Assembly (NCBI GenBank): GCA_902168105.1
Contig: CABHOY010000075.1
Location: 124,001 to 188,000, forward strand
Reading direction: 5' to 3'
From: an uncultured Flavihumibacter sp.
Lineage (GTDB): Bacteria; Bacteroidota; Bacteroidia; Chitinophagales; Chitinophagaceae
Length of the DNA: 64,000 nt
Made by a program: the position numbers and the translations under genes. A model generated the notes under the pieces. The model had not been told where the DNA came from. It worked only from the letters and a program-made list of their open reading frames with translations, and searched no databases. Of this stretch, positions 52,676 through 62,126 are shown piece by piece (the stretch's first letter is position 1; the number at the start of each line of letters is the position of its first letter).

Positions 52676-53743
52676 ATGACGACCGGGAAGAACAACTATG
52701 CCAGGACAGATAAATTAATTACTGCTATTACAGGCTGGATAGCCGGTATCATCCTGATGGTGCTGGCGGTATGGGGCATCATCACATTATTTGAGCTGCG
52801 CAGGTACGAAGAGACCAACGATGCGCAGGTGGAAGAATATATTAACCCTATTACCACACGCGTAACAGGGTACATCAGCAGGATCAATTATGAAGAAAAC
52901 CAGGATGTGAAAAAGGGCGATACATTGCTTGTGATAGATGACAGCGAATACATGCTGCAACAGCAGGAGGCAAGTGCCGCGTTGATGAATGCAAAGGCAC
53001 AGATACAGGTACTGGAAAGTAATGTGTTTACCAGTAGTAAAACAGCCGAAGGTGCGCAGGCACAGATAGCTGCAGCTAAAGCAAGGCTTTGGAAACAGGA
53101 GCAGGAATATGACCGTTACAAGAAGCTGTATGATGCGGAATCCGCTACCAAACAGCAACTGGAGAATATAGAAACTGCATTGAATGTAGCGAAGGCCGAT
53201 TATCAGTCGATCACTAACAACTATGATGCTGCCGTATCAAAGGTGAATGATATCAGGTCACAGAAGGGCGTGCTGACAGCCGAGATACATCGCCGGGAGG
53301 CGCTGCTGGGCCGTAACGAGCTGGATGTTGCATATACAGTGATCAAGGCGCCTTATGATGGTAAAATGGGCCGCCGTACTATCCAGGAGGGGCAACTGGT
53401 TCAGGCAGGACAGACGCTCGCGTTTATCGTAAACCAGGCTACCGGAAAATGGATCATTGCTAACTTTAAAGAAACGCAGGTGAGCCGTATGCATATAGGG
53501 CAGGCAGCAGATATCGAAATAGATGCATTGCCTGGTAAAACTTTTAATGGAACAATTGAATCATTGTCACCAGCAACTGGTTCCCGTTTTTCTCTTTTAC
53601 CTCCGGATAATTCATCTGGCAATTTCGTGAAGATCGTACAACGCATACCTGTACGTATCAAACTGACAAGCACTTCCAGCGAGACTGTGCTGTTAAGGGC
53701 AGGTATGAATGCGACCGTTTCAATCAGTAAGAAAAATGGCTGA
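52676..53743 (+). CDS. HlyD/EmrA-type membrane fusion protein
   Basis: A 355-residue periplasmic adaptor with one N-terminal membrane helix (AGIILMVLAVWGIITLFELR). Then come the barrel-sandwich half (DAQVEEYINPITTRVTGYIS, NQDVKKGDTLLVIDD), a helical hairpin (about 95-200), and the second half (IKAPYDGKMGRRTIQEGQLV, GKWIIANFKETQVSRMHIGQ). The VEEYxNPITTRVTGYI pattern is EmrA-like. It joins the TolC protein and the MFS pump. The MFS start overlaps its last bases. Confidence 0.93.
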   Translation: MTTGKNNYARTDKLITAITGWIAGIILMVLAVWGIITLFELRRYEETNDAQVEEYINPITTRVTGYISRINYEENQDVKKGDTLLVIDDSEYMLQQQEASAALMNAKAQIQVLESNVFTSSKTAEGAQAQIAAAKARLWKQEQEYDRYKKLYDAESATKQQLENIETALNVAKADYQSITNNYDAAVSKVNDIRSQKGVLTAEIHRREALLGRNELDVAYTVIKAPYDGKMGRRTIQEGQLVQAGQTLAFIVNQATGKWIIANFKETQVSRMHIGQAADIEIDALPGKTFNGTIESLSPATGSRFSLLPPDNSSGNFVKIVQRIPVRIKLTSTSSETVLLRAGMNATVSISKKNG

Positions 53744-55331
53744 CCATACACCCATCTTTAAATCCTGGGCCTCAGAGTGGCTGATCAGGGCAGTGATCTT
53801 TATGAATGTACTGCCAGGTTTGCTGGTGTTCGGACTGTCTACCGCGAGTGGACCTGCAGCGGCAGGTTGTTATGGAATAGAACCGGCGGACGTACAGTAT
53901 TCGATGATCGTGTTCTACGCTTCACTTGCAGGATTCTTTGCTCTGGAAAGAAGGTTCTTTGTTTTTATTGCCAGCCGTGAATACCTGATCATCGGTACCG
54001 TGCTTCAGATCATTACTTCTTATGGTTGTTATGTAACGCACGATCTGCATACGTTACTGATGCTACGTTTTATGCAGGGTATGGCCAACTGCGTCACAAC
54101 AAGTGTATGCCTTACGCTGGTATTCAGCAGGCTGCAAACGGACCGTGCCCGGGAAATAGGGTATTCACTTTTTTATGGTATGCTACTTTGTATAACAGCC
54201 TTTACGACTTTGGTAACGGCGCCTATCATTGATGCATTTGATTACAATGCACTGTACAAATGGATGATCTTTATGTATGTTCCAGGTGCGGTGTTACTCG
54301 TACTGATCATGAACAAGGTGAGGTTAAACAGGAAGGCGCCTTTATATCAACTTGATTGGGCAAGTTATGTGATCTATACTACGGCACTTTGCTTAATTGG
54401 ATATATCCTCGTGTATGGCCAGCAGTATTACTGGTGGAGTGACAACAGGATTGTAACAGCTACGGCGGGCGTTGTGATACTTGCGGCTATGCATATTTTC
54501 CGGCAGCGTGCTTTAAAGCGTGCTTACCTGAGTTTGGATGTTTTCCGTTACAGGAATTATGTTATCGGTGTTTTTCTGATACTGATCCTTTATATCTGCA
54601 GAGGCGCGTTCAATATTACTACGAATTATTTTACAACAGTACTGGGCATGGATCCCATGCATCTGTCCTATATATTGTTAGCTAATATAGCAGGCATTGT
54701 AGGGGGCGTATTGTATTCATCAAGATGGATCGTAATGAAACGGCCTATGCGGTGGATCTGGATGGGTGGCTTTGCCTTATTGCTGGTATTTCATCTATGG
54801 ATGAATTTCCTGTTTGCCTCAGAGGCTGATGCATCTTCTTTTATTGCGCCTTTGGTTATACAGGGATTAGGTGCAGGCATGCTGATGGCGCCTATCATCG
54901 TGTATGCAATTTCTTCTGTACCGCCACACCTGGGAGGAACTGCGTCAGCTACAGGTGTTCTGTTCCGTTTCACAGGCTTTTGTACGAGCATTGCCCTTGT
55001 CAACTATTTTCAACTTTATTCCAGAAAGGTACACTACAACCGCTTTCTGGATCTGGTCACATCGCTGGACCCCTTTGTAATGGCCAGGCTGGAGGGATAT
55101 AAAACGGCTGTTACAGCCAAAGGGGTTCCGGCAGACCAGGCTGCGAAGATCGCTAATGGATTGTTATACCGCTCGGCAGACATACAGGCGCAGATCCGTT
55201 TTTCGATGGACTATTATTACCTGATCAGTTGTTTGCTGGTTGTAGTGATCTTATTGATTGCGCTGTTGCCATATCTGAACCGGACAGTGATCAACCTGAG
55301 TAATAATCAACCAGCGCCGGCATCCTATTAA
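53736..55331 (+). CDS. MFS transporter, DHA2 (EmrB-like) family
   Basis: An inner-membrane protein of about 531 residues with around 14 hydrophobic segments, the DHA2 pattern. The start at 53736 (MADHTPIFKSWA) overlaps the HlyD stop by 8 bases (ATGGCTGA); a frame from 53709 exists but would overlap much more. MLRFMQGMANCVTTSVCLTL and RLQTDRAREIGYSLFYGMLL correspond to the conserved motif regions. With EmrA-like and TolC partners it should export a toxic hydrophobic compound or drug. Last gene of the operon, convergent with the gene at 55335. Confidence 0.92.
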   Translation: MADHTPIFKSWASEWLIRAVIFMNVLPGLLVFGLSTASGPAAAGCYGIEPADVQYSMIVFYASLAGFFALERRFFVFIASREYLIIGTVLQIITSYGCYVTHDLHTLLMLRFMQGMANCVTTSVCLTLVFSRLQTDRAREIGYSLFYGMLLCITAFTTLVTAPIIDAFDYNALYKWMIFMYVPGAVLLVLIMNKVRLNRKAPLYQLDWASYVIYTTALCLIGYILVYGQQYYWWSDNRIVTATAGVVILAAMHIFRQRALKRAYLSLDVFRYRNYVIGVFLILILYICRGAFNITTNYFTTVLGMDPMHLSYILLANIAGIVGGVLYSSRWIVMKRPMRWIWMGGFALLLVFHLWMNFLFASEADASSFIAPLVIQGLGAGMLMAPIIVYAISSVPPHLGGTASATGVLFRFTGFCTSIALVNYFQLYSRKVHYNRFLDLVTSLDPFVMARLEGYKTAVTAKGVPADQAAKIANGLLYRSADIQAQIRFSMDYYYLISCLLVVVILLIALLPYLNRTVINLSNNQPAPASY

Positions 55332-55344
55332 GTTTCAGGATGCC
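55319..55344. terminator. Hairpin spanning both convergent stop codons
   Basis: GGCATCCT (55319-55326) pairs with AGGATGCC (55337-55344). The stems overlap the last codons of the MFS gene and of the convergent gene, whose stops are 3 bp apart. A short T-rich run follows on the plus strand. Confidence 0.5.
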
Positions 55345-56849
55345 CTGACCTTTTCCTGTAATATGGCGCCTAATGACTTTCGTTTTAGCTTCGCCTCGAT
55401 CCAGGCAGAGAAGTCAAATAGTTTTAATTGCTGACGTTCGTATTTATCCGCTTTTATTTTCTCAAAACTGGCATTGATCTTTTTCCAGAGCGAAGTGCGA
55501 TAGGCTGTAACAGTAGGGATTTCGCCACCGCCCAGGAATTTGATCACTGTTCTTTCCAGCAGGTAAGACCTTTTTGTATCTGGCTGCAGGTTGCGCCGAA
55601 AGGCCCTGGTTTCATACCGGATATATTCGTAGTTGCCCAATTCATATTGTATCAACAGGTGTACTAAACGGCAGGTACGATAGATAGGTAATGTGCTGTA
55701 AAGATTACTTTGTAATACCTGCTCAAGACTGTTATGTGCATTGTTAATGTCTTCGTTACCCAAATATATCAGGGTCATGTAGAGATAGATCTCTGCTTGT
55801 TTGCTGATATCCATCATCAAGATATTCCTTTTGATTGCAGGTGCATATTGCTCAAGTAATGTTAGTGCTAACGGAAAGTTGCCATTGTCTATGTAAGCAC
55901 CTGTTTCGTAGATAAAGAGCAAGCGTTGTTGCATGAGAGAGAAATAAACACTGTCGCCATTCAGGCGTTTCACTTTATCTATAAAAGAGGATAACTCATC
56001 GTAATGTTTACCTGCGCGCAAACTATCGAGGATACCCTCTATGATCAGCAGATGATCTGCAGGAGTATCTTCAAAAAGGGCAGGATGTGTTTCCAGTAAT
56101 TGATGCAGTTTGTGAAAGACCTGCAATGCCGCGGGATAGTCGCTGGTAATAAGATGGTAATGCGCTTTGAATAGCAAGTGCACTTTCAGGCTGGTAGCCG
56201 AACCTGGAACAGTTGGCGGCATATCAGCATTCAAAGCATCGGCAGCATCCTGCTGATGTACTGTGCGTGCATTGCCTACGTACAACAAGCGATGCCTGAG
56301 TGTTTCGTATAGTGATGTTTGTTTCCTTATTTGCTGCATAGTCAGGATGGTATCCTGTATGTCTGATTGCTTTTGTGATAAGTCTTCTTCCGTAATGCCC
56401 GGAAAGTTCATTTGTTGTAATAGTTGCATTTCCTGTTGTTGTGCCCATAGACGTAATAACTGTTTTTCGCTGGCGGATGCAACTGTTTGCACTTTATGTA
56501 ATTGTTTCAATGCATCCTCGTGCAGCGAGCGTTCAAAAAGGATATCACATTTCAATATGCCTGCTGTTAACGTAGCAGTGGAATGTCGCTGCATACGCAG
56601 ATGCAACAGGCAATCCAACAGGACTTTATATAGGTATTTACTGCAAACTTCATAATTACAGCCGGCATATTGTTGCTGAAAAGCCTGCTTTAATTCAGCA
56701 GTGCTTCTAAACGATATGCGTTCCATCATATCGAAGAGGTTGACATAGTCTTTGTTGCCCTGCTGAAGCGCAGTATACAAACGGAAATATCTTTTTTCAG
56801 CTTTCGTAAGTGTATTTATAAGTCTGCTAAGCATATCAGCTTTAGCCAT
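55335..56849 (-). CDS. Large helical (TPR-like) cytosolic protein of unknown function
   Basis: A protein of about 504 residues from the ATG at 56849 (MAKADMLSRLINTLTKAEKR). The frame extends 41 codons upstream, but that part is hydrophobic and aromatic-rich without resembling a signal peptide, so it is rejected. The sequence is almost wholly alpha-helical with TPR-like pairs (HYHLITSDYPAALQVFHKLH, IYLYMTLIYLGNEDINNAHN). The N-terminal motif KAEKRYFRLY is shared by a Bacteroidota family of unknown function. No enzyme residues are recognised. The gene is alone and convergent with the efflux operon. Confidence 0.75.
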   Translation of the reverse strand: MAKADMLSRLINTLTKAEKRYFRLYTALQQGNKDYVNLFDMMERISFRSTAELKQAFQQQYAGCNYEVCSKYLYKVLLDCLLHLRMQRHSTATLTAGILKCDILFERSLHEDALKQLHKVQTVASASEKQLLRLWAQQQEMQLLQQMNFPGITEEDLSQKQSDIQDTILTMQQIRKQTSLYETLRHRLLYVGNARTVHQQDAADALNADMPPTVPGSATSLKVHLLFKAHYHLITSDYPAALQVFHKLHQLLETHPALFEDTPADHLLIIEGILDSLRAGKHYDELSSFIDKVKRLNGDSVYFSLMQQRLLFIYETGAYIDNGNFPLALTLLEQYAPAIKRNILMMDISKQAEIYLYMTLIYLGNEDINNAHNSLEQVLQSNLYSTLPIYRTCRLVHLLIQYELGNYEYIRYETRAFRRNLQPDTKRSYLLERTVIKFLGGGEIPTVTAYRTSLWKKINASFEKIKADKYERQQLKLFDFSAWIEAKLKRKSLGAILQEKVRAS

Positions 56850-57423
56850 AGTTCCACCTGGTTTAAATTTATAAGGCCCCCAAACTTTCCATTGTTTCAG
56901 TAATAGATCTTGGTTGATATGAAACCAAAATAAGTTAAATAACGAATAGTAGGTTATTGATCTTATAAACATGACAATCCGCTTTTGGATTATCCTAAAC
57001 GTATATTATAAATACGATATTTGTGTAGTGCGAGCGTATTTTAAATGATTGATTTGTAATATGGTATAGGTTTTTATGAAGTGTTCTTAAACTAGTAATA
57101 AGTGCGTTGGGAATGTCTATTCTTTATAAAAAAAGGTTAAAAAGTTATCAGACGGCTCATTATATTTGAATCGTAATAAAGGCACAAATGCGACTAGCAT
57201 TGTAACCTGTATTTTGTAGATTCCCGTTAGCGAGCCCTGATGAAATGAAGAGTTTAGTTAATCGTATTACATTCAACCTAAATCGAAGACCAAGAAAATT
57301 GTAGCAGGAACCTAAGAAATTTGACTAACAGGATTACAAGTAACCAGTAGCTTCACAAAGTATCAACAGCAAACAATTTATTTAAAAACTAAAACACAAT
57401 TTGTATTGATGAAAAGTATACGC

Positions 57424-57435
57424 TAAAACGTTTTA
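57424..57435. promoter_or_regulatory. Palindrome TAAAACGTTTTA upstream of the SusC operon
   Basis: A perfect 12-bp palindrome with central CG, a shape typical of LacI/CcpA-like operators, 274 bp before the SusC start. Confidence 0.4.
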
Positions 57436-57638
57436 TACAACAGTTTGGAGATACTAATACCAATGCTGCAGCATTTGCAGATCATCTATTTTCACGTTAT
57501 AGTTTCCACGGGTACCGGTTCGGTGTTGTTCACCCTGCTCACTAAAGTATAATATCTCTTTTAGCGTTTTGCTATGGAAGGCAGGCCTGTCATTGTTGGT
57601 CTGTGCTCCTTATCTATTATCAATCTTAAATACATGAT

Positions 57639-57650
57639 GTAATCGATTAC
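57639..57650. promoter_or_regulatory. Palindrome GTAATCGATTAC upstream of SusC (second copy)
   Basis: Identical to the site at 26819-26830 before the GH2 gene, at a similar distance to the start codon (58 and 62 bp). Likely an operator shared by the two loci. Confidence 0.6.
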
Positions 57651-57708
57651 TCGGTGACGTTATAGTCGCCGGCGTGATCTGCTCTGCCTATTTTAAATCA
57701 TTTACGTT

Positions 57709-60612
57709 ATGCGTGTACTTGTACGGATCTTCATCACGTGCCTGGCTGTGTATTGCTCACAGTATGCCTTTGGGCAGGATACAGTTAAGTTGCGTTATCC
57801 CGTGGTGAGGGTGACAAAAGCGGACTCCATTTCGCCCGAACGCGAGAATATCTACCCTTACTCATCACTACATCAGCTGTTAAAGGGAAACACTGCGGGG
57901 ATATATATACAGGAACCCACCGGTGAGTCAGGAGCTTTTACCAGTATGGCTTTGAGAGGTGCTGCCATCCCTTTCATTACCAGTAAAGACATTTATGAAT
58001 CGCAGCCTACCGTTGTATTAGATGGTATTCCACTGATAATGGACCATCCCTTTACATTTGATATTCAGCTATTCGGTTACAATCACCTGGGACCTGCTAC
58101 TAACCTTTTATCGGCTATTGATCCTAACAATATTGAGAAGATAGAAGTGGTGAAAGACTTCGGCCGGGCTGCATTGTATGGGCCACGCGCGGCGAACGGC
58201 GGTGTAATCCTGATCACGACGAAGGCGCCTGTAATTGGACGCAGGAAGATCAGCTTCAATACCTATTTTGGAATGGTGCAGCGGCCGCATATTTATACGA
58301 CAAACTCAAAATTTGAAAATGAGTTTCGTCAGCAGTTCTACAATAAATATGCGACTACAGAGCAACTGCAAACCTATCCGCTGTATCTGCGAGATTCTAC
58401 CAATAATGCCTACTATGGCCCTTCCAACTGGACAGACCTTTATTTCAAAAACACGCCTGTATATGGTGTGAACGCAAGCTTGTCCAGCGGTACAGACAGG
58501 GCAAACTTCAGGTTTGCTGCCGGTAATCAACGTTCCGCAAATACTGCCGACAATAGCAACATGGACAGATATAACGCCATGTTTGAGATCAATATGGTGC
58601 CGCTGCAAGGGTTTACTGTTTCATCTATGATAAGTGCTACACGGCTGGAAAGAAAACGGAGCAGATGGCTGCGCGACAGGTTTGCCGAAATGCAGTACCT
58701 GCCGGATCTGAGCAGTCCCCTGCCGCCTAATAAAGCTTATTATGGGCAATACCTGCACGAGTATACCAAGTCCTTTGATGACAACAAGACCAACGATGTC
58801 AATGGTTATTTTAAACTCAATGTGAAACTTGCTGATAGCTGGCAGATCACTTCCCAATTTGGATTTGATTATAATGAAGGGCTGAGAGACTTGTTCTATC
58901 CCAGCACACTGTTGGAAACGGTGAACTATCTTTCTAATTACTTCGGGTATAATCAGCGGGTGTTCTTCAATAACACGATCAATTATAATCATACCTGGAA
59001 AGGGAAACATCACCTGAGTGTTGAAGTAGGTGAAGGGTTCCAGGCCGACTATCACCGGTACAATTATGCGTATGCATATAAAGGGCCGAATGATCTGATC
59101 CGTGTGAACCTGTTGAATTCAGACAATACGAAGCCTGAATATCTGCTGCCTAAATCATTCGATCATGCACTGATCTTTACTTTCCTGGACAAACAGCGTT
59201 CGAGGCTAGTATCTTTCTACGGTCGCGCTGCTTATTCCTACAACGAGCAACTGGACTTCTCCGTCCTAATCCGGGCAGATGGGTCTTCCAGCGCACAGCC
59301 GGACAACTGGTGGTTATATACGCCCACGTTCACAGCAGGCCTTAATATAAAGAATACCTGGTTAAAAGATAATAATAACATCAACGCATTGAAGTTGCAA
59401 GCCAGCTGGGGAAGAGTAGGCAGGTTGATGCCGGATGATCGTTTCGGTGAGGGACCACAATACACGTCGGACCTTTCATTCAGTAATAACCCTGTTCGCT
59501 TCTCCTACAATGGTTTTCCGGGCATCAGCCGTGCCTATTCCTCCGGTTATATCGGCTATGGTATTACCTGGCCTTATACTGACCAGCTGAATATAAATGC
59601 TACTACGGCATTGCTGAATAATAGGCTGCAGGTTTCTCTGGACGTCTATAATAAGACAGATCATAACATGCTGTTAGGTGTGCCTTTCGGTGCTGAATAT
59701 GGTTACAACATCCGCTATAAGAATGGCATGACCGTACGTAACCGTGGGATCGACCTTGCTGTGAATGCAGTTGTTCTTCCCGAGAAGAGCGCGCTGCAAT
59801 GGACGCCGGGTATTACACTTAACTATAACAGGAACACTTTGCTGGCCCTGCCTGATGGGTTGAACGAGTTGAGTGTAGCGAATGGCAGCAAATTACTCAA
59901 GGTGGGCAGTTCAATAGATCAATATTGGGTACTGGAGAATGACGGTATCTATAATCGTGATGCAGATATTCCTGTAAGTCCCGGTGAAGGGAAACGCCTG
60001 AACTATAAAGGTATTCCACTATTAGCGGGTGACCCGCGCTGGAAGGACCGTAATGGCGACTATGTGATCGACGATAAGGATAAAGTCCTGAAGGGACACG
60101 TACTGCCCGTGATCTCCGGCGGTTTTAACAATGACTTTTACTGGAAAGGATTTACGCTTGGCGTGTCCTTCTATTATACGCTTGGCAGGAAGGTAATGAA
60201 TGCAGAGGTAGCGAATCACTTCGACTTTATTAACAGGGAGGGAAAGATTGACATGAGTGCTGTGAAAGAAATCACATTCTGGAGTAAGGCGGGCAACTAT
60301 GAGAAGTATCCGCTTTACAACCCGTGGAGCACTGTAGATGCCTATCGCCTGGATCAGGACCTGTTCCTGGAAAACGGCTCTTTCCTGAAACTGCGTAATC
60401 TTTCTCTTCAATATGACCTGACTAAGGCTAAATGGTGGAATAAAAAGGGGAAGATCAATGGACTGGCTGTATATGGTACAGCTACCAACCTGTTTACAAT
60501 CACGCCTTACACCGGTGGTGATCCTGAGTTGGTCGATTTTAATGGTTTTGATACTGGCTATTCCCTGCCATTGTCCAGGACATATACTATAGGGTTAAAA
60601 ATGGATCTCTGA
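57709..60612 (+). CDS. SusC/RagA-family TonB-dependent outer-membrane transporter
   Basis: A 967-residue outer-membrane protein with a signal peptide (YCSQYAFGQ). The plug begins near residue 50 (YPYSSLHQLLKGNTAGIYIQ) and has the SusC signature NIEKIEVVKDFGRAALYGPR followed by AANGGVILITTKAP. The barrel ends in GYSLPLSRTYTIGLKMDL. The usual N-terminal carboxypeptidase-regulatory-like domain is missing, so it is shorter than many SusC proteins. It imports an oligosaccharide or similar ligand with the SusD partner, whose ATG overlaps its stop as ATGA. First gene of the operon. Confidence 0.93.
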   Translation: MRVLVRIFITCLAVYCSQYAFGQDTVKLRYPVVRVTKADSISPERENIYPYSSLHQLLKGNTAGIYIQEPTGESGAFTSMALRGAAIPFITSKDIYESQPTVVLDGIPLIMDHPFTFDIQLFGYNHLGPATNLLSAIDPNNIEKIEVVKDFGRAALYGPRAANGGVILITTKAPVIGRRKISFNTYFGMVQRPHIYTTNSKFENEFRQQFYNKYATTEQLQTYPLYLRDSTNNAYYGPSNWTDLYFKNTPVYGVNASLSSGTDRANFRFAAGNQRSANTADNSNMDRYNAMFEINMVPLQGFTVSSMISATRLERKRSRWLRDRFAEMQYLPDLSSPLPPNKAYYGQYLHEYTKSFDDNKTNDVNGYFKLNVKLADSWQITSQFGFDYNEGLRDLFYPSTLLETVNYLSNYFGYNQRVFFNNTINYNHTWKGKHHLSVEVGEGFQADYHRYNYAYAYKGPNDLIRVNLLNSDNTKPEYLLPKSFDHALIFTFLDKQRSRLVSFYGRAAYSYNEQLDFSVLIRADGSSSAQPDNWWLYTPTFTAGLNIKNTWLKDNNNINALKLQASWGRVGRLMPDDRFGEGPQYTSDLSFSNNPVRFSYNGFPGISRAYSSGYIGYGITWPYTDQLNINATTALLNNRLQVSLDVYNKTDHNMLLGVPFGAEYGYNIRYKNGMTVRNRGIDLAVNAVVLPEKSALQWTPGITLNYNRNTLLALPDGLNELSVANGSKLLKVGSSIDQYWVLENDGIYNRDADIPVSPGEGKRLNYKGIPLLAGDPRWKDRNGDYVIDDKDKVLKGHVLPVISGGFNNDFYWKGFTLGVSFYYTLGRKVMNAEVANHFDFINREGKIDMSAVKEITFWSKAGNYEKYPLYNPWSTVDAYRLDQDLFLENGSFLKLRNLSLQYDLTKAKWWNKKGKINGLAVYGTATNLFTITPYTGGDPELVDFNGFDTGYSLPLSRTYTIGLKMDL

Positions 60613-62126
60613 TGAAACGCTTATTCCTGATAACAATCATCTTTTATTGCACCGCTTTCGCCGGCTGCAACAAGTTGCTGGATATTGATTCTTCTCATGC
60701 TGTATCGGAAGAGAACTTCTGGAACTCACATGAGGATACACGTACAGCGCTGGTAAGTGTTTATGGCCTCCTGAGGGCTGCCATGGCCGATAATAACGCC
60801 TGGTGGATGTATGGCGAATTCCGCAAGGGAGATTTCTACGCAACACAACGGCAGGATATGAAGGCGATTATCCGCAATGACCTCAAAGCTGCCTATCCGC
60901 TGCTGGAATCATTGTCGAACTGGCGTCGCTTCTATGCAGTGATCAATGCTACCAATATGTTCCTAGAACATGTCGGCGAAGTAAGAGAGCGTGATCCTAA
61001 ATACTCAGAACAGAATATGCGGGTCGACATTGCACAAATGCGCTGCATACGCGCATATGTTTATTTCTTCCTCGTATCTGTCTGGGGTGATGTACCGCTG
61101 ATCACTTCTTCACACGATGGCGAATTTGCAAATAAACCAAGAGAAGATAAACAGACGGTCCTTGCATTCGTAGAGAAAGAACTGGTGCAGTCTGCCGCAG
61201 ACCTTCCCTATAAATACAGCTCAAACGACCCGCAGCAGTTAGGTTCTTACTATAATGAAACCAGCACCCGATGGTACGGGGTATTGGCCCGTAAGCATAC
61301 AGCTTATGCCATCCTTGCCCACGTGGCTGCGTGGCAGGGAAAGTATGTGGATGCATCTGTATATGGACAGTTTGTCCTGGACAACTATTCCAAAGGAGGT
61401 AGTTACTATGTCAATACAGATGAACTGGTGAGTGGAAATGGCTTTTTCAAATGGAAGAAAGACAATCATATCCTGGCGTTCAATTTTGACTGGGGGCATG
61501 TGGATGCATCATTCTCAGGTCACCTGGAAGAGATGACACTTGCCGAACCGGTTATCAATAAAGCGTTGCCGGATATTTATGTGCCGAAAGATACGATCCT
61601 CTCCGTATTTGATCAGCCGGTGGATGAGCGTTTCAGTCTGGATACGCTGACAGGTACACCTACTTCCCAGCGTTACTTTTCAAACTTTAACAGCCAGATC
61701 CCCATCTTCAGTAAAATAAAAGTGATACAGGATGGTAATACTTCTGATCCGTCTTTCAGAATATTCTCCAGTACGATTGTTATTACACGCCTGGAAAATA
61801 TTGCACTGTTGCAGGCAGAAGCGCTGGCTGTTATCGGAGAACAGCAAAGAGCGATCGATCTGTTGAATACCATCAGAGACCTGCGCAGGATAAAACGATA
61901 TGATAGTGTCAGGGAGGGAGACCTGATAGACGCTATTTTCAGAGAGCGTCGTAAAGAGCTGATGGGAGAGGGGTGGCGCTGGTTTGACCTCATCCGGTAC
62001 AATAAGATCAAACAGAATGATCCCGCTTTCATGGAACTGATAGCCAAGGGAGGTATCTATTGGCCGGTTGCGGAAGACGTCATCAAACAAAATCCATTGA
62101 TCACGCAGAATCCCTATTGGCAATGA
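60612..62126 (+). CDS. SusD/RagB-family nutrient-binding lipoprotein
   Basis: A 504-residue surface lipoprotein (lipobox AFAGC, then NKLLDIDSSHAVSEENFWNS, the typical SusD start). The helical TPR scaffold contains AQMRCIRAYVYFFLVSVWGD and VPLIT; the C-terminal family motif is DAIFRERRKELMGEGWRWFD, followed by LIRYNK. It caps the SusC channel and binds the substrate at the surface. Its first codon overlaps the SusC stop and its stop overlaps the next start (ATGA), so three genes are tightly coupled. Confidence 0.94.
   Translation: MKRLFLITIIFYCTAFAGCNKLLDIDSSHAVSEENFWNSHEDTRTALVSVYGLLRAAMADNNAWWMYGEFRKGDFYATQRQDMKAIIRNDLKAAYPLLESLSNWRRFYAVINATNMFLEHVGEVRERDPKYSEQNMRVDIAQMRCIRAYVYFFLVSVWGDVPLITSSHDGEFANKPREDKQTVLAFVEKELVQSAADLPYKYSSNDPQQLGSYYNETSTRWYGVLARKHTAYAILAHVAAWQGKYVDASVYGQFVLDNYSKGGSYYVNTDELVSGNGFFKWKKDNHILAFNFDWGHVDASFSGHLEEMTLAEPVINKALPDIYVPKDTILSVFDQPVDERFSLDTLTGTPTSQRYFSNFNSQIPIFSKIKVIQDGNTSDPSFRIFSSTIVITRLENIALLQAEALAVIGEQQRAIDLLNTIRDLRRIKRYDSVREGDLIDAIFRERRKELMGEGWRWFDLIRYNKIKQNDPAFMELIAKGGIYWPVAEDVIKQNPLITQNPYWQ

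Larger units (their letters stand above)
56850..57708. other. Long regulatory region upstream of the SusC operon
   Basis: About 0.86 kb without a supported gene. It holds two perfect palindromes (57424-57435 and 57639-57650). A five-codon frame near 57409 is not considered real. The length suggests complex control or a long leader. Confidence 0.5.

Noticed and set aside
62060..62122. Earlier start of the FAS1-CBM6 gene inside SusD
   Set aside because: The residues have no signal-peptide character, and the ATGA overlap at 62123 repeats the SusC-SusD arrangement.
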